NCBI GenBank assembly: GCA_024276735.1
Contig: JAJRWQ010000005.1
Span: 1-37,239, forward strand
From: Actinomycetes bacterium
GTDB taxonomy: Bacteria; Actinomycetota; Thermoleophilia; BMS3ABIN01
Length of the DNA: 37,239 nucleotides
Direction of reading: 5' to 3'
A program made the position numbers and the translations under genes. The notes below the pieces were generated by a model, which had not been told where the DNA came from, did not search any database, and worked only from the letters and a program-made list of their open reading frames with translations. This document shows positions 1-12,225 of the stretch, one piece after another; positions within the stretch are counted from its first letter, which is position 1, and each line of letters opens with the position of its first letter.

Positions 1-2418
<2,418 letters not shown>

Positions 2419-2430
2419 CGGGCGTCCCCG

Positions 2431-2455
2431 GCACCGGCGGCCGGGCCGCCGGTGC
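2431..2455 (+). terminator. Hairpin downstream of rpoC, possible terminator
   Basis: A perfect 10-bp inverted repeat (GCACCGGCGG at 2431-2440, CCGCCGGTGC at 2446-2455) with a 5-nt loop follows the rpoC stop by 12 bp. There is only a short T-poor tail (GGCGTCTT), so termination efficiency is uncertain. Its position directly before the rpsL promoter suits separation of the rpoBC and str units. Confidence 0.5.
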
Positions 2456-2461
2456 GGCGTC

Positions 2462-2490
2462 TTGACTGGCCCGGGGGTGGTTGCTATACT
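2462..2490 (+). promoter_or_regulatory. Promoter of the str operon (rpsL)
   Basis: A near-consensus housekeeping promoter: -35 TTGACT at 2462-2467, a 17-bp spacer, and -10 TATACT at 2485-2490. Transcription would begin near 2497, leaving a leader of about 125 nt before rpsL. It is the best sigma-70-type promoter in the window, as expected for a highly expressed operon. Confidence 0.85.
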
Positions 2491-2498
2491 TCCTCCTT

Positions 2499-2564
2499 GC
2501 GCCCCGAGCTGGGCGCATGTCTGTGTAGCGGCCGCAAGCGGTGACCGGCGCTTTCCGGCGCCGG
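2499..2564 (+). other. Structured 5' leader of rpsL mRNA
   Basis: Two hairpins can form in the str leader. GCGCCC/GGGCGC (2499-2504 with 2511-2516) lies almost at the predicted transcript start. CCGGCGC/GCGCCGG (2545-2551 with 2558-2564) has a 6-nt loop. Such structures could stabilise the mRNA or serve ribosomal-protein autoregulation; which, if either, cannot be told from sequence. Confidence 0.4.
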
Positions 2565-2622
2565 CGGCGAAAACGGCCACGAAAGATCGTTCAAGACAAG
2601 CAAGAAGGCAGGAAAGAAGAGC

Positions 2623-2991
2623 ATGCCTACAGTCAACCAGCTGGTTCGCAAGGGCCGCAAGGTAGTAGCGGAGAAGGTTTCGACGCCGGCGCTCAAGGGA
2701 GCGCCGCAGCGGCGGGGCGTGTGCACGCGCGTCTACACCACCACGCCCAAGAAGCCCAACTCGGCCCTGCGCAAGGTAGCGCGGGTGCGCCTCACCACCG
2801 GCATCGAGGTCACTGCCTACATTCCCGGCATCGGCCACAACCTGCAGGAGCACTCGGTGGTGCTGGTGAAGGGCGGCCGCGTCAAGGACCTCCCCGGCGT
2901 CCGCTACAAGGTCGTGCGGGCGGCGCTGGACACCGCGGGCGTCAGCGACCGGCGGCAGGCCCGTTCCAAGTACGGAGTAAAGGCCCCCTAG
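2623..2991 (+). CDS. rpsL: 30S ribosomal protein S12
   Basis: S12 sits at the decoding centre of the small subunit. The 122-residue product has the usual length. The conserved decoding loops are [10 protein letters not shown] (residues 42-51) and VKDLPG (87-92). The lysines where streptomycin-resistance substitutions usually arise are intact, and the aspartate of the second loop is the residue that is methylthiolated in many bacteria. The ATG start is preceded by AGGAAAG at 2610-2616. It is the first gene of the str operon, 9 bp before rpsG, behind the strong promoter at 2462-2490 and a structured leader. Confidence 0.98.
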   Translation: MPTVNQLVRKGRKVVAEKVSTPALKGAPQRRGVCTRVYTTTPKKPNSALRKVARVRLTTGIEVTAYIPGIGHNLQEHSVVLVKGGRVKDLPGVRYKVVRAALDTAGVSDRRQARSKYGVKAP

Positions 2992-3000
2992 GGAGCAAGG

Positions 3001-3471
3001 ATGCCACGCCGCGCAGCCGCACAGAAAAGGGAGATAGCGCCCGACCCGGTCTACAAGAGCAGGCTGGTCACCCAGTTCGTGAACAAGGTGATGCTCGACG
3101 GCAAGAAATCCACCGCCGAGAAGATCACCTACCGCGCCCTGGAGATCCTGGGCGAGAAGAAGGGCGACGACCCGGTGGCGGTGCTCAAGCAGGCGGTGGA
3201 AAAGGTTACGCCGCAGCTGGAAGTCAGGTCCCGCAGGGTCGGCGGCGCCACCTACCAGGTGCCGGTGGAAGTAAGGCCCCGGCGGGCGCGGACCCTGGCG
3301 GTGCGCTGGCTGGTGAACTTTGCCCGCGAACGCCGTGAAAAGACCATGGCGGAGCGGTTGGCGAACGAGTGCCTCGATGCCCTGGAGAACCAGGGCGGGG
3401 CCTGGAAGAAGAAGGACGACATCTACCGCATGGCCCAGGCCAACAAGGCCTTCGCGCACTACCGCTGGTAA
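3001..3471 (+). CDS. rpsG: 30S ribosomal protein S7
   Basis: S7 nucleates assembly of the head of the 30S subunit by binding the 3' domain of 16S rRNA, and it lies near the E site. The 156-residue length is typical. The N-terminal [10 protein letters not shown] region and the conserved [16 protein letters not shown] segment are clear. The start ATG directly follows GGAGCAAGG. It lies between rpsL and fusA in canonical str order. In well-studied bacteria S7 also represses its own operon; no comparable site can be proved here. Confidence 0.98.
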   Translation: MPRRAAAQKREIAPDPVYKSRLVTQFVNKVMLDGKKSTAEKITYRALEILGEKKGDDPVAVLKQAVEKVTPQLEVRSRRVGGATYQVPVEVRPRRARTLAVRWLVNFARERREKTMAERLANECLDALENQGGAWKKKDDIYRMAQANKAFAHYRW

Positions 3472-3614
3472 GCAGCGAGGCGTGTGTCGGCGGCGAGCCG
3501 GGAGGATCGACGGTTTGATTGTGGTCGAAACAGCCGATAACGGCAGATAGAGAAAAGGTACCCGACGAGATGGCGACAAAGGCAACAACGCTGGAAAAAG
3601 GGAAGAAGACCGTA

Positions 3615-5696
3615 ATGACCAGGAAGTTTTCGCTCCAGAAAACGAGGAACATCGGCATCATGGCACACATCGATGCCGGCAAGACCACGACGACCGAGCG
3701 GATCCTCTATTACAGCGGCCGTACCCACAAGATGGGCGAGGTCCACGACGGCGCCGCGGTAATGGACTGGATGGAGCAGGAGCAGGAGCGGGGCATTACC
3801 ATCACCTCCGCCGCCACTACCTGTGACTGGAAAGATTGTCGCATAAACATTATAGACACACCCGGGCACGTGGACTTTACCGTCGAGGTGGAACGTTCCC
3901 TGCGTGTCCTCGACGGCGCCATCGCCCTTTTCTGTTCCGTGGGCGGCGTGGAGCCCCAGTCGGAGACCGTGTGGCGGCAGGCGGACAAGTACCGCGTGCC
4001 CCGCATCGCCTTCGTGAACAAGATGGACCGCATGGGCGCCGACTTCTTCCACGTGCTGGACATGATGGTGAAGCGCCTGGGAGCGCAGCCGCTGCCGGTG
4101 CAGCTCCCCATCGGGCGCGAGGAGAGCTTCAAGGGCGTCATCGACCTGGTGGAGATGAAGGCCCTGGTCTGGACCTCGGAGACGGGCGAGACCTGGGAGA
4201 CCCAGGAGATCCCGGAGGATATGGTGGACTTCGCCCGCGATTACCGGGATCACATGGTGGAGAAGCTGGCGGACCACGACGACGAGCTGATGGAAGCCTA
4301 CCTCGAGGGCGAGGAGGTCAGCGCCGAGCAGCTGAAGCGGGTGATCCGCAAGGCCACCATCGACATTGCGGTGACGCCGGTGCTCTGCGGCACCGCCTTC
4401 AAGAACAAGGGCGTGCAGCCGCTGCTGGACGCGGTGATCGATTACCTGCCGTCGCCCACCGACGTGCCGGCGATCAAGGGGATCAACCCGGATACCGGCG
4501 CCGAGGAGACGCGCAGTGCCGACGACGAGGAGCCCTTCGCGGCGCTGGCCTTCAAGGTGATGACCGATCCCTACGTGGGCAAGCTCACCTACTTCCGCGT
4601 CTACTCCGGGGTGCTGGAGTCCGGAAGCCATGTATACAACCCGGTGAAGGGGCGCAAGGAGCGCGTGGGCCGCATCCTGCAGATGCATGCCAACCACCGC
4701 GAGGACCGGGACGCCATCTATGCCGGCGAGCTGGCGGCGGCGGTGGGGCTGAAGTTCACCACCACCGGCGACACCCTTTGCGATGCCGATGCCCCCATCA
4801 TCCTGGAGTCGATGGAGTTTCCCCAGCCGGTGATCGCCGTGGCCATCGAGCCCAAGACCAAGGCGGACCAGGACAAGCTGGGCGCCTCCCTGCACAAGCT
4901 GGCCGAGGAGGATCCCACCTTCCAGGTGCGCTCGGACGAGGAAACCGGGCAGACGGTGATCTCGGGCATGGGCGAGCTGCACCTGGAGATCATCGTCGAC
5001 CGGCTGCTGAGAGAATTCAAGGTCGATGCCAACGTGGGTCGCCCCCAGGTGGCCTACCGGGAGACGATCCGCAAACCGGTGAAGGGCGTCGAGGGCAAGT
5101 TCGTGCGCCAGACCGGCGGCCGCGGCCAGTTCGGGCGGGTAGTGATCGACGTGGAGCCCGCGGGCCCCGGCGAGGAATACGAGTTCGAGGAAAAGATCAC
5201 CGGCGGCGCCGTGCCCAAGGAGTACATTCCGGCGGTGAACGAGGGTATCAAGCAGGCACTGGAGAGCGGCGTGCTGGCTGGGTACCCGATCGTGGGCATC
5301 AAGGTGTCCCTGGTCGACGGCGCCTACCACGAGGTGGACTCCTCGGAGATGGCCTTCCAGATAGCCGGCTCGATGGCGCTCAAGGAGGCGGTCTCCAGGG
5401 CCCAGCCGGTGCTGATGGAGCCGGTGATGGAGGTCGAGGTAGTGGTGCCCGAGGAGTACATGGGCGACGTGATCGGCGACCTCAATTCGCGCCGCGGCAA
5501 GATCGAGGGCATGGAACCCCGGGGACAGGCCCAGGTGATCCGCGCCCACGTGCCGCTGGCGGAGATGTTCGGATATGCCACCGACCTGCGTTCACTGAGC
5601 CAGGGGCGGGCCAACTATACCATGCAGTTCGAGCGTTACGAGGAAGTGCCGGCGTCGATCGCCAAGGAGATCGTGGACGCGGTGAACGGCGGGTGA
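3615..5696 (+). CDS. fusA: Translation elongation factor G
   Basis: This GTPase drives translocation of mRNA and tRNAs and also acts in ribosome recycling. From ATG 3615 the protein is 693 residues, matching the family. It begins [18 protein letters not shown], with P-loop AHIDAGKTT (17-25), switch I ERGITI, DTPGH and NKMD motifs, followed by EF-G domains II-V. An in-frame ATG at 3570 and a TTG at 3519 would add 15 or 32 unconserved residues. I prefer 3615 because conserved sequence begins there and GGGAAGAAG lies just upstream, but the 3570 start cannot be excluded. A 143-bp spacer separates it from rpsG. Confidence 0.95.
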   Translation: MTRKFSLQKTRNIGIMAHIDAGKTTTTERILYYSGRTHKMGEVHDGAAVMDWMEQEQERGITITSAATTCDWKDCRINIIDTPGHVDFTVEVERSLRVLDGAIALFCSVGGVEPQSETVWRQADKYRVPRIAFVNKMDRMGADFFHVLDMMVKRLGAQPLPVQLPIGREESFKGVIDLVEMKALVWTSETGETWETQEIPEDMVDFARDYRDHMVEKLADHDDELMEAYLEGEEVSAEQLKRVIRKATIDIAVTPVLCGTAFKNKGVQPLLDAVIDYLPSPTDVPAIKGINPDTGAEETRSADDEEPFAALAFKVMTDPYVGKLTYFRVYSGVLESGSHVYNPVKGRKERVGRILQMHANHREDRDAIYAGELAAAVGLKFTTTGDTLCDADAPIILESMEFPQPVIAVAIEPKTKADQDKLGASLHKLAEEDPTFQVRSDEETGQTVISGMGELHLEIIVDRLLREFKVDANVGRPQVAYRETIRKPVKGVEGKFVRQTGGRGQFGRVVIDVEPAGPGEEYEFEEKITGGAVPKEYIPAVNEGIKQALESGVLAGYPIVGIKVSLVDGAYHEVDSSEMAFQIAGSMALKEAVSRAQPVLMEPVMEVEVVVPEEYMGDVIGDLNSRRGKIEGMEPRGQAQVIRAHVPLAEMFGYATDLRSLSQGRANYTMQFERYEEVPASIAKEIVDAVNGG

Positions 5697-5703
5697 GCAC
5701 TGC

Positions 5704-5732
5704 TTGCCCGGCGCGGTGGATTGATATATAGT
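5704..5732 (+). promoter_or_regulatory. Candidate promoter of tuf
   Basis: TTGCCC (5704-5709), a 17-bp spacer and TATAGT (5727-5732) lie in the 151-bp gap between fusA and tuf. Predicted transcription would start near 5739, giving a leader of about 110 nt. An additional promoter before tuf is common in bacteria because EF-Tu is needed in excess over the other str-operon products. Confidence 0.5.
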
Positions 5733-5847
5733 AACTCGCTCACGCGGGTGGGTTACCGGAAGTAACAAGGAACGGAAGGACGCGAAAGGGCATCCAGGCC
5801 GGACCCGAGGGCATTGGCTGGAAATTTTCGGGAGGAAAGGAGCTACG

Positions 5848-7053
5848 ATGGCAAAGGAAAAGTTTGAAAGGACCAAGCCGCACCTGAACGTAGGCACCAT
5901 CGGTCACATCGACCACGGCAAGACCACGCTCACCGCGGCCATCACCACCTGCCTCGCCGGTCACGGCGAGAACGTGGAGGTGAGAAGTTTCGACTCCATC
6001 GACAACGCTCCCGAGGAGCGTGAGCGCGGCATCACCATCGCCACCGCCCACGTGGAGTACGAGACCGAGAAGCGGCACTACGCCCACGTCGACTGCCCGG
6101 GCCACGCCGACTACATCAAGAACATGATCACCGGCGCCGCGCAGATGGACGGGGCGATCCTGGTGGTGAGCGCCGCCGACGGCCCCATGCCGCAGACGCG
6201 CGAGCACATCCTGCTGGCGCGCCAGGTGGGCGTCCCCTACATCGTCGTCTTCCTCAACAAGGTGGACATGGTGGACGATCCCGAGCTGCTGGAGCTGGTG
6301 GAGATCGAGGTACGCGAGCTGCTCAGCGAGTACGAGTTCCCCGGCGACGACATTCCCATCGTCAGCGGCTCGGCGCTGAAGGCGCTGGAGTGTGGCTGCG
6401 GCAAGAGCGAGTGCGAATCCTGCGGCCCCATCCTGGAGCTGATGCACGCCATCGACGAGTACCTGCCGGAGCCGGAGCGCGACGTGGACAAGCCCTTCCT
6501 GATGCCCATCGAGGACGTCTTCACCATCACCGGCCGCGGCACCGTGGCCACCGGCCGGGTGGAGCGCGGCGTCATCCACGTCAACGACGAGGTGGAGATC
6601 GTGGGCATGAAGGACGAGATCGACAAGACCGTCTGCACCGGCGTGGAGATGTTCCGCAAGATCCTCGACGAGGGCCGGGCGGGCGACAACATCGGCGTGT
6701 TGCTGAGGGGCACCAAGCGGGAAGACGTCCAGCGCGGCCAGGTGCTGGCCCAGCCGGGCTCGATCACCCCGCATACCCATTTCAAGGCGGAAGTGTACGT
6801 GCTCTCCAAGGAGGAGGGCGGCCGCCACACGCCGTTCTTCAGCAACTACCGGCCCCAGTTCTACTTCCGCACCACCGACGTCACCGGCACCATCACCCTC
6901 GAGGAGGGCGTGGAGATGGTGATGCCCGGCGACAACACGGTAATGGAAGTGAAGCTGATCACGCCGATCGCCATGGAGAAGGGGCTCGACTTCGCCATCC
7001 GCGAGGGCGGCCACACGGTGGGCGCCGGCGTGGTGACGGAGATCATCGAGTAG
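5848..7053 (+). CDS. tuf: Translation elongation factor Tu
   Basis: This GTPase delivers aminoacyl-tRNA to the ribosome. The 401-residue protein is slightly longer than usual (about 393-397). GTP-binding motifs are GHIDHGKT (19-26), DCPGH (82-86) and NKVD (137-140; many bacteria have NKCD), followed by the two beta-barrel domains. The oddity lies just after the SALK guanine-binding motif: the usual loop is replaced by a segment with four cysteines (C182, C184, C189, C192; [11 protein letters not shown]), the spacing of a possible metal or redox site. I recall similar cysteine-rich loops in some anaerobic Gram-positive EF-Tu proteins, so it is probably a lineage variant and not an error. The ATG is preceded by GGGAGGAAAGGAG. 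Confidence 0.98.
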   Translation: MAKEKFERTKPHLNVGTIGHIDHGKTTLTAAITTCLAGHGENVEVRSFDSIDNAPEERERGITIATAHVEYETEKRHYAHVDCPGHADYIKNMITGAAQMDGAILVVSAADGPMPQTREHILLARQVGVPYIVVFLNKVDMVDDPELLELVEIEVRELLSEYEFPGDDIPIVSGSALKALECGCGKSECESCGPILELMHAIDEYLPEPERDVDKPFLMPIEDVFTITGRGTVATGRVERGVIHVNDEVEIVGMKDEIDKTVCTGVEMFRKILDEGRAGDNIGVLLRGTKREDVQRGQVLAQPGSITPHTHFKAEVYVLSKEEGGRHTPFFSNYRPQFYFRTTDVTGTITLEEGVEMVMPGDNTVMEVKLITPIAMEKGLDFAIREGGHTVGAGVVTEIIE

Positions 7054-7138
7054 CCAAAGGCTGCAGGCGGGGCGGCTGGCTGCCGGCAGCACGGCATCGC
7101 CGGCCGGCCGCGGCCCCGAGGAGACAGGACAGACAGGC

Positions 7139-7447
7139 ATGGCCAAGCAGAAGATAAGGATACGGCTCAAGGCTTACGACCACGAGCTGATCGACAAGAG
7201 CGCCAAGCTCATCGTCGAGCAGGCCCAGGAGACCGGCGCCACCATCGTGGGGCCGGTGCCCCTGCCGACGGAGAAGAACGTCTACTGCGTGATCAGGAGT
7301 CCCTTCAAGGACAAGGACTCGCGGGAGCACTTCGAGATGCGCACGCACAAGCGGCTGATCGACATTCACCAGCCGACACCGAAGACGGTGGACTCGCTGA
7401 TGCGACTGGACGTTCCCGCGGGCGTGGACATCGAGATAAAGCTGTAA
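7139..7447 (+). CDS. rpsJ: 30S ribosomal protein S10
   Basis: S10 is part of the 30S head and, as NusE, of antitermination complexes. The 102 residues match the family in length, with the conserved opening [15 protein letters not shown], the [15 protein letters not shown] segment and the C-terminal VDIEIKL. It leads the S10 operon 85 bp after tuf. GAGGAGA lies 15 nt upstream of the ATG, a slightly long spacing. I saw no convincing separate promoter in the tuf-rpsJ gap, so read-through from the str unit is likely. Confidence 0.98.
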   Translation: MAKQKIRIRLKAYDHELIDKSAKLIVEQAQETGATIVGPVPLPTEKNVYCVIRSPFKDKDSREHFEMRTHKRLIDIHQPTPKTVDSLMRLDVPAGVDIEIKL

Positions 7448-7465
7448 ACGGTGGAAACTGGACGG

Positions 7466-8077
7466 ATGGCGGCAATCTTGGGAAAAAAACTGGGCATGTC
7501 CCAGCTCTTCAACGAGGACGGCGAGCGGGTGCCGGTAACGGTGATCGAGGCGGGCCCCTGCACGGTCACCCAGGTGAAGACGGTGGAGAACGACGGTTAC
7601 GCCGCGCTGCAGATCGGCTTCGGCGAGGTGAAGGAACAGCGGGTCAACAAGCCGCTCGCCGGTCACTTCAAGAAGGCGGGCGTGTCGCCCCGGCGTCACC
7701 TGGCGGAGATCAGGGGCCGGGACGACGCCGAGGTGGGCGACGAGATCACCGTGGCCGACTTCGAGGTGGGACAGAAGGTGAAGGTGAGCGGCGTTTCCCG
7801 GGGAAAGGGATTCGCCGGCGTCATCAAGCGCCACGGCTTCGCCGGTGGCCCGGGCTCCCACGGGGCCCACTTCCACCGGGCTCCCGGCTCGGTGGGGGCC
7901 AGCGCCACCCCCTCGCGGGTGTTCAAGGGGCTGCGGCTGCCGGGGCACATGGGCAACCGCCGGTGCACGCAGAGAGGGCTGACGGTGGTAGCCACCGATC
8001 CCGAGAACAACCTGCTGATGGTGAAGGGCTCCGTGCCCGGCGGCACCAACGCCGTCGTCTATATAGAGACTATCTGA
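7466..8077 (+). CDS. rplC: 50S ribosomal protein L3
   Basis: L3 is an early assembly protein of the 50S subunit whose long loop reaches the peptidyl-transferase centre. From ATG 7466 the product is 203 residues, beginning MAAILGKKLGMSQLF as the family does. An in-frame GTG at 7451 would add five residues (METGR), but the sequence around it reads better as the Shine-Dalgarno GGTGG for the ATG. The central loop with GSHGAHFHRAPGSVG is conserved. The gene lies 18 bp after rpsJ and 1 bp before rplD. Confidence 0.96.
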   Translation: MAAILGKKLGMSQLFNEDGERVPVTVIEAGPCTVTQVKTVENDGYAALQIGFGEVKEQRVNKPLAGHFKKAGVSPRRHLAEIRGRDDAEVGDEITVADFEVGQKVKVSGVSRGKGFAGVIKRHGFAGGPGSHGAHFHRAPGSVGASATPSRVFKGLRLPGHMGNRRCTQRGLTVVATDPENNLLMVKGSVPGGTNAVVYIETI

Positions 8078-8078
8078 C

Positions 8079-8711
8079 ATGGCAGGAGAGAAAGACAGCA
8101 AGGTGGCGGAGATCAAGCTGCTCCCGGAAAAGGATTTTCAGCTGCGCCCGGAGGTTTTCGGGCAGGAGCCGAACGTGGGCACCCTGCACGAGGTGGTGCG
8201 GGCGGAACAGGCCGCCCGGCGCCAGGGCACCGCTTCCACCAAGAACCGCGGCGAGGTCCGCGGCGGCGGCGCCAAGCCCTGGCGGCAGAAGGGCACCGGG
8301 CGTGCCCGCGCCGGGTCGAACCGCATGCCCCACTGGACCGGCGGCGGCGTCGTGTTCGGGCCCACGCCGCGCAGCTACGATTTCAAGGTGAACCGCAAGG
8401 TGCGGCGCAAGGCGCTGAAGATGGCGCTCAGCGCCCGCGCCCGCGAGGGCGGCCTCAAGGTAGTGGAGAGCCTGGCGATGGAAGAGCCCCGCACGGCGGC
8501 GGCGGCGGCGGCGCTCGCCGAGCTGGAGGTGGAATACCCGCTGCTGGTGATGGTGGACGAGAGCGACACCAACGCCGAGCTCTCCTTCCGCAACCTGCCG
8601 GGAGTGGACGTGATCAGCGCCGGCTCCCCGGCGGTGAGCATGATCCTGCGGGCGCGGACGCTGCTGCTCTCGCGCCAGGCACTGGAGCGACTGAACGGGA
8701 TCGGTGACTGA
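8079..8711 (+). CDS. rplD: 50S ribosomal protein L4
   Basis: L4 binds domain I of 23S rRNA and lines the peptide exit tunnel; in some bacteria it also represses the S10 operon. The product has 210 residues. The tunnel extension is recognisable ([20 protein letters not shown] then GRARAG). The ATG follows the rplC stop after one base. An alanine run ([11 protein letters not shown]) sits in the C-terminal half. It abuts or overlaps rplW, consistent with translational coupling. Confidence 0.97.
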   Translation: MAGEKDSKVAEIKLLPEKDFQLRPEVFGQEPNVGTLHEVVRAEQAARRQGTASTKNRGEVRGGGAKPWRQKGTGRARAGSNRMPHWTGGGVVFGPTPRSYDFKVNRKVRRKALKMALSARAREGGLKVVESLAMEEPRTAAAAAALAELEVEYPLLVMVDESDTNAELSFRNLPGVDVISAGSPAVSMILRARTLLLSRQALERLNGIGD

Positions 8712-8712
8712 G

Positions 8713-9000
8713 ATGTGGGATCCGTACAAGGTGATCCTGGGGCCGGTGATCTACGAGAAGAGCTACCGGCTGATCGAGGAAAACAGCTACACGTTCCGCG
8801 TGGACCCGCGGGCGGAGAAGCCGGCCATCGCGCGGGCGGTGGAGGAGATCTTCGACGTGGACGTGGTGGGCGTGAACGTGATCAAGACGCGTTCCAAGCC
8901 GAAGCGGCGGGGAATGACCGTGGGCAGGACCTCCACCGGCAAGAAGGCCGTGGTGCGGGTCGCCGAGGGGCAGAGCATCGAGTTCTTCGAGAGCATGTGA
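8713..9000 (+). CDS. rplW: 50S ribosomal protein L23
   Basis: L23 sits at the tunnel exit and is the docking site for trigger factor and SRP. From ATG 8713 it has 95 residues ([18 protein letters not shown]), starting where the family normally starts. A GTG at 8704 would add three residues and overlap the end of rplD by 8 bp; the choice is not decisive. Conserved features include the [12 protein letters not shown] segment and the [13 protein letters not shown] loop. Confidence 0.95.
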   Translation: MWDPYKVILGPVIYEKSYRLIEENSYTFRVDPRAEKPAIARAVEEIFDVDVVGVNVIKTRSKPKRRGMTVGRTSTGKKAVVRVAEGQSIEFFESM

Positions 9001-9055
9001 GCCTGCGGGGAGAAAGTTTCTTGGGAGTCATTACCAGCAAGAGAGGCAGAAACAA

Positions 9056-9889
9056 GTGGCAGTAAGGGGATACAAGCCGACATCGCCGGGTCGCCGTTTC
9101 ATGACCACCTCCACCTTCGAAGAGGTGACGCGCAAGCGACCCGAGAAGAGCCTCACCGAGGGGCTGTCCAATAAGGGCGGCCGCAACTCCTACGGGCGCA
9201 TCACCAAGCGCCGCACCGGCGGCGGCCACAAGCGCCGTTACCGCCGCATCGATTTCAAGCGGCAGAAGGACGGCGTGCCGGCGCGGGTGGCGGCGATCGA
9301 GTACGATCCCAACCGCTCGGCGCGGATCGCCCTGTTGCACTACGCCGACGGCGAGAAGCGTTACATCCCGGCGCCCGACGGTCTCAAGGTGGGCGACACG
9401 GTGCAGTCGGGGCCGGACGCGGACATCAAGGTGGGCAACTGCCTGCCGCTCTCGCGCATCCCCCTGGGGGCCTCGATCCATTGCATCGAGCTCACGCCGG
9501 GACGGGGCGCCCAGCTGGTGCGGGGCGCCGGCACCTCGGCGCAGCTGATGGCCAAGGAAGGCAAGTACGCCCATATCCGCCTGCCCTCCAGCGAGGTGCG
9601 CCTGGTGGACATGCGCTGCCGGGCCACCATCGGCGTGGTGGGGAACGTCACCCACGAGAACATCTCCGTGGGCAAGGCGGGGCGCTCGCGCTGGCTGGGC
9701 AAGCGGCCCAAGGTGCGGGGAACGGTGATGAACCCCGTGGACCATCCCCACGGCGGCGGCGAGGGCAAGGCCACCGCCGGGCGTCACCCGGTGACTCCCT
9801 GGGGCGTGCCCACCATCGGCTACCGCACCCGCAAGAAGGGCAAGCAGAGCGACAAGTACATCGTCCGACCGCGCAAGCGCGGCCGCTAG
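9056..9889 (+). CDS. rplB: 50S ribosomal protein L2
   Basis: L2 is one of the most conserved ribosomal proteins, needed for subunit joining and peptidyl-transferase activity. It has 277 residues beginning [15 protein letters not shown] from GTG 9056, with GAGAGG 9 nt upstream. The essential C-terminal loop [13 protein letters not shown] is intact, and the end is a basic tail ([11 protein letters not shown]). A 55-bp gap separates it from rplW and 12 bp from rpsS. Confidence 0.98.
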   Translation: MAVRGYKPTSPGRRFMTTSTFEEVTRKRPEKSLTEGLSNKGGRNSYGRITKRRTGGGHKRRYRRIDFKRQKDGVPARVAAIEYDPNRSARIALLHYADGEKRYIPAPDGLKVGDTVQSGPDADIKVGNCLPLSRIPLGASIHCIELTPGRGAQLVRGAGTSAQLMAKEGKYAHIRLPSSEVRLVDMRCRATIGVVGNVTHENISVGKAGRSRWLGKRPKVRGTVMNPVDHPHGGGEGKATAGRHPVTPWGVPTIGYRTRKKGKQSDKYIVRPRKRGR

Positions 9890-9901
9890 GAGTGATCCGG
9901 C

Positions 9902-10186
9902 ATGGGAAGATCGGTTAAAAAGGGACCGTTCGTCGAGGCCAAGCTGATGGCGCGCATCGAGGCCATGAACGAATCCGGCGAGAAGCACATGATCAAGACC
10001 TGGTCCCGCGCCTCCACCATATTCCCGGAGATGGTGGGGCACACCATCGCCGTCTACGACGGCCGGCGGCACGTGCCCATCTTCATCACCGAGAGCATGG
10101 TAGGGCACAAGCTGGGAGAATTCGCCCCTACCCGCACCTTCCGCGGGCACGGGCATCACACGGAACGCAGCACGGCGATCAAGTAA
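9902..10186 (+). CDS. rpsS: 30S ribosomal protein S19
   Basis: S19 forms a complex with S13 in the 30S head and touches the A-site tRNA region. The 94-residue protein begins [15 protein letters not shown] and contains the conserved [18 protein letters not shown] and [16 protein letters not shown] segments. AGGAG at 9888-9892 overlaps the rplB stop and serves its ATG. Confidence 0.98.
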   Translation: MGRSVKKGPFVEAKLMARIEAMNESGEKHMIKTWSRASTIFPEMVGHTIAVYDGRRHVPIFITESMVGHKLGEFAPTRTFRGHGHHTERSTAIK

Positions 10187-10190
10187 CGGG

Positions 10191-10595
10191 ATGGTAGCAG
10201 CAAAGACCGAAAAGAAAGCCTCCGGCGGCGAGGCGGCAGAAGACCGGGCGGTCGTCTCCGCCCGGGCCACGGCGCGCTACGTGCGCATGTCGGCGCGCAA
10301 GCTGCGCCTGGTGGCCGACCTGGTGCGCGGCCGCGGGGTGAGCGAGGCACGCACCCTGCTGGCCTTCACGCCCAAGCGGGGATCGAAGGTGATCGACAAG
10401 CTGATCGCCTCCGCCGTGGCCAACGCCGAGAACAACTACGAGCTGAGCGGCGACGAGCTTTACATCAAGCGTATCTATGTCAACGAGGGACCGACGCTGA
10501 AGCGCTGGCGCGCCCGCGCGCTGGGCAGGGCCGGCCGTATCAACAAGCGCACCTGCCACGTGACGGTCGAGCTCGCCCAGGTGGAGGAGGGATAA
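10191..10595 (+). CDS. rplV: 50S ribosomal protein L22
   Basis: L22 lines the exit tunnel with a long beta-hairpin. The 134 residues include a 20-residue unconserved charged N-terminal extension before the family core, which starts near [18 protein letters not shown]. The hairpin tip region ([19 protein letters not shown]) is conserved. Only 4 bp separate it from rpsS, and the Shine-Dalgarno is weak, suggesting translational coupling. Confidence 0.96.
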   Translation: MVAAKTEKKASGGEAAEDRAVVSARATARYVRMSARKLRLVADLVRGRGVSEARTLLAFTPKRGSKVIDKLIASAVANAENNYELSGDELYIKRIYVNEGPTLKRWRARALGRAGRINKRTCHVTVELAQVEEG

Positions 10596-10596
10596 C

Positions 10597-11304
10597 GTGG
10601 GGCAGAAAGTTCATCCAGGCGGCCTGCGGCTGGGGATCATCCATGACTGGAAATCCCACTGGTACACGGAAAAGGATTTCGCCGATTACCTGATGGAGGA
10701 CCTGGAGATCAGGGATTACATCCGCAAGCGCCTGCGGCACGCGGCCCTTTCCGATATCCACATTCGCAAGGATGCGCAGAAGATCACCATCGACATTTAC
10801 ACCGCCAGGCCGGGCATCGTCATCGGCAAGAGCGGTTCCGAGGTGGACGCCCTGCGCCGCGAGATCCACGCCATGACCGGCAAGGCGGTGCAGGCGAACA
10901 TCATCGAGGTCAAGCGGCCGGAGCTGGACGCCAACCTGGTGGCCCAGTCCATCGCCGAGCAGCTGGAGGGGCGGGTGGCCTTCCGGCGGGCGATGAAGCG
11001 CGCCCTCACCTCGGCGATGCGCTCGGGTGCCAAGGGGATCAAGGTGGCCTGCGCCGGCCGGCTGGGAGGCGCGGAGATGGCGCGCACCGAGGGTTACAGC
11101 GAGGGGCGCGTGCCCCTGCACACGCTGCGGGCGGACATCGACTACGGTTTCACCGAGGCGCGCACCACCTTCGGACGCATCGGTGTCAAGGTCTGGATCA
11201 ACAAGGGTGAGATCATGCCCGAGGGTTACGACAGCGGCGAGGAGCCGGAGCGGCGCCCGGCCGCCAGCGGCGGGCGTCCCCGCAACCGGGGCAGGAGCAA
11301 GTAA
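10597..11304 (+). CDS. rpsC: 30S ribosomal protein S3
   Basis: S3 helps form the mRNA entry tunnel and has helicase activity with S4 and S5. The 235-residue protein starts at GTG 10597 ([14 protein letters not shown]), one base after the rplV stop. The KH domain contains the [15 protein letters not shown] motif. The C-terminal domain is followed by an extra basic tail rich in Arg, Gly and Pro ([10 protein letters not shown] to the end), which is variable between lineages. Confidence 0.98.
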   Translation: MGQKVHPGGLRLGIIHDWKSHWYTEKDFADYLMEDLEIRDYIRKRLRHAALSDIHIRKDAQKITIDIYTARPGIVIGKSGSEVDALRREIHAMTGKAVQANIIEVKRPELDANLVAQSIAEQLEGRVAFRRAMKRALTSAMRSGAKGIKVACAGRLGGAEMARTEGYSEGRVPLHTLRADIDYGFTEARTTFGRIGVKVWINKGEIMPEGYDSGEEPERRPAASGGRPRNRGRSK

Positions 11305-11306
11305 CG

Positions 11307-11732
11307 ATGTTATTGCCGAAGAAGACAAAGTACCGCAAGCAGCAGCGCGGTCGCATGCGCGGCAAGTGCAAGGGCGGCACGCGGGTGGAGCACGGCGAAT
11401 TCGGCCTCAAGGCGATGGAGCCGGGGTGGATCACCAACCGCCAGATCGAGGCGGCGCGTATCGCCATCACCCGCCACATCAAGCGCGGCGGCAAGGTCTG
11501 GATCAACATCTTTCCCCACAAGCCGGTGACGGAGAAGCCGGCGGAGACCAGGATGGGCGGCGGCAAGGGCTCCCCCGAGAACTGGGTGGCCGTGGTCAAG
11601 CCGGGCCGGGTGATGTTCGAGCTGGCCGGCGTCAGCGAGCCGGTGGCCCGGGAGGCCATGCGCCTGGCGAGCCACAAGCTGCCGATCAATTGCAAATTCG
11701 TTTCGCGCGAGGGTGATTTCCTTGAAGGCTAG
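11307..11732 (+). CDS. rplP: 50S ribosomal protein L16
   Basis: L16 organises the A-site region of the 50S subunit and is needed for late assembly. It has 141 residues beginning [16 protein letters not shown]. The conserved GYR/KGG region, [16 protein letters not shown] and the [16 protein letters not shown] loop are present. It follows rpsC after two bases, and its end overlaps the start of rpmC by 11 bp. Confidence 0.98.
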   Translation: MLLPKKTKYRKQQRGRMRGKCKGGTRVEHGEFGLKAMEPGWITNRQIEAARIAITRHIKRGGKVWINIFPHKPVTEKPAETRMGGGKGSPENWVAVVKPGRVMFELAGVSEPVAREAMRLASHKLPINCKFVSREGDFLEG

Positions 11733-11928
11733 CGAGCTTCGCGACCTGACCGAGGAAGAACTGGAAGAAAAGCTGCGCGAGCTGCGCCAGCAGCTTTTCA
11801 ACCTCAGGTTTCAGCATGCCACCGGGCAGCTGGACAACCCGCGCAAGCTGCGGATGGTGAGGCACGATATCGCGCGGGTGTTCACCGTGCAGAGTGAGCG
11901 CGCGGCGCGCTCGGAGGCCGAGGGCTAG
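11722..11928 (+). CDS. rpmC: 50S ribosomal protein L29 (TTG start)
   Basis: L29 is a small two-helix protein at the tunnel exit beside L23. I place the start at TTG 11722, giving [18 protein letters not shown], the usual family opening at 68 residues. GAGGGTG at 11709-11715 is a well-spaced Shine-Dalgarno for it. The alternative in-frame GTG at 11713 is part of that Shine-Dalgarno and would add three unconserved residues. It overlaps rplP by 11 bp, implying coupled translation. The conserved [16 protein letters not shown] core is present. Confidence 0.94.
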   Translation: MKASELRDLTEEELEEKLRELRQQLFNLRFQHATGQLDNPRKLRMVRHDIARVFTVQSERAARSEAEG

Positions 11929-11938
11929 GAGGCAGGAC

Positions 11939-12208
11939 TTGAGCGGCAAGGAAGAAAAAAGCGGCGGCCGCAAGGAGCGGCGGGGAGTGGTGGTGAGCGA
12001 CCGGATGGACAAGACCATCACCGTGCGCATCGACACCGCCAAGGCGCACCGCCTCTACGGCAAGACGGTCCGTCGCTCGCACAAGCTGACGGCACACGAC
12101 GAGAACAACGAGGCCGCGGTGGGCGACCTGGTGTCGGTGGTGGAGACCCGGCCGCTTTCCAAGAAGAAGCGCTGGCGGCTGAAGGAGATCCTCGAAAAGG
12201 CTGAGTAG
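11939..12208 (+). CDS. rpsQ: 30S ribosomal protein S17 (TTG start)
   Basis: S17 is a primary 16S rRNA-binding protein with an OB fold. The TTG at 11939 is preceded by a perfect AGGAGG at 11927-11932, which overlaps the rpmC stop; this decides the start over a GTG at 11894 that would overlap rpmC by 35 bp. The 89-residue protein has a short lysine/glycine-rich N-terminus, then the core [16 protein letters not shown] and the KYGK/HDENN region. It is the last gene of the S10 operon, 17 bp before rplN. Confidence 0.95.
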   Translation: MSGKEEKSGGRKERRGVVVSDRMDKTITVRIDTAKAHRLYGKTVRRSHKLTAHDENNEAAVGDLVSVVETRPLSKKKRWRLKEILEKAE

Positions 12209-12225
12209 AACGGAGATCGGCGGAA

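Noticed and set aside
3459-5549. A 696-codon minus-strand open frame opposite fusA
   Set aside because: Shadow of EF-G in high-GC sequence; no Shine-Dalgarno, no recognisable motif.
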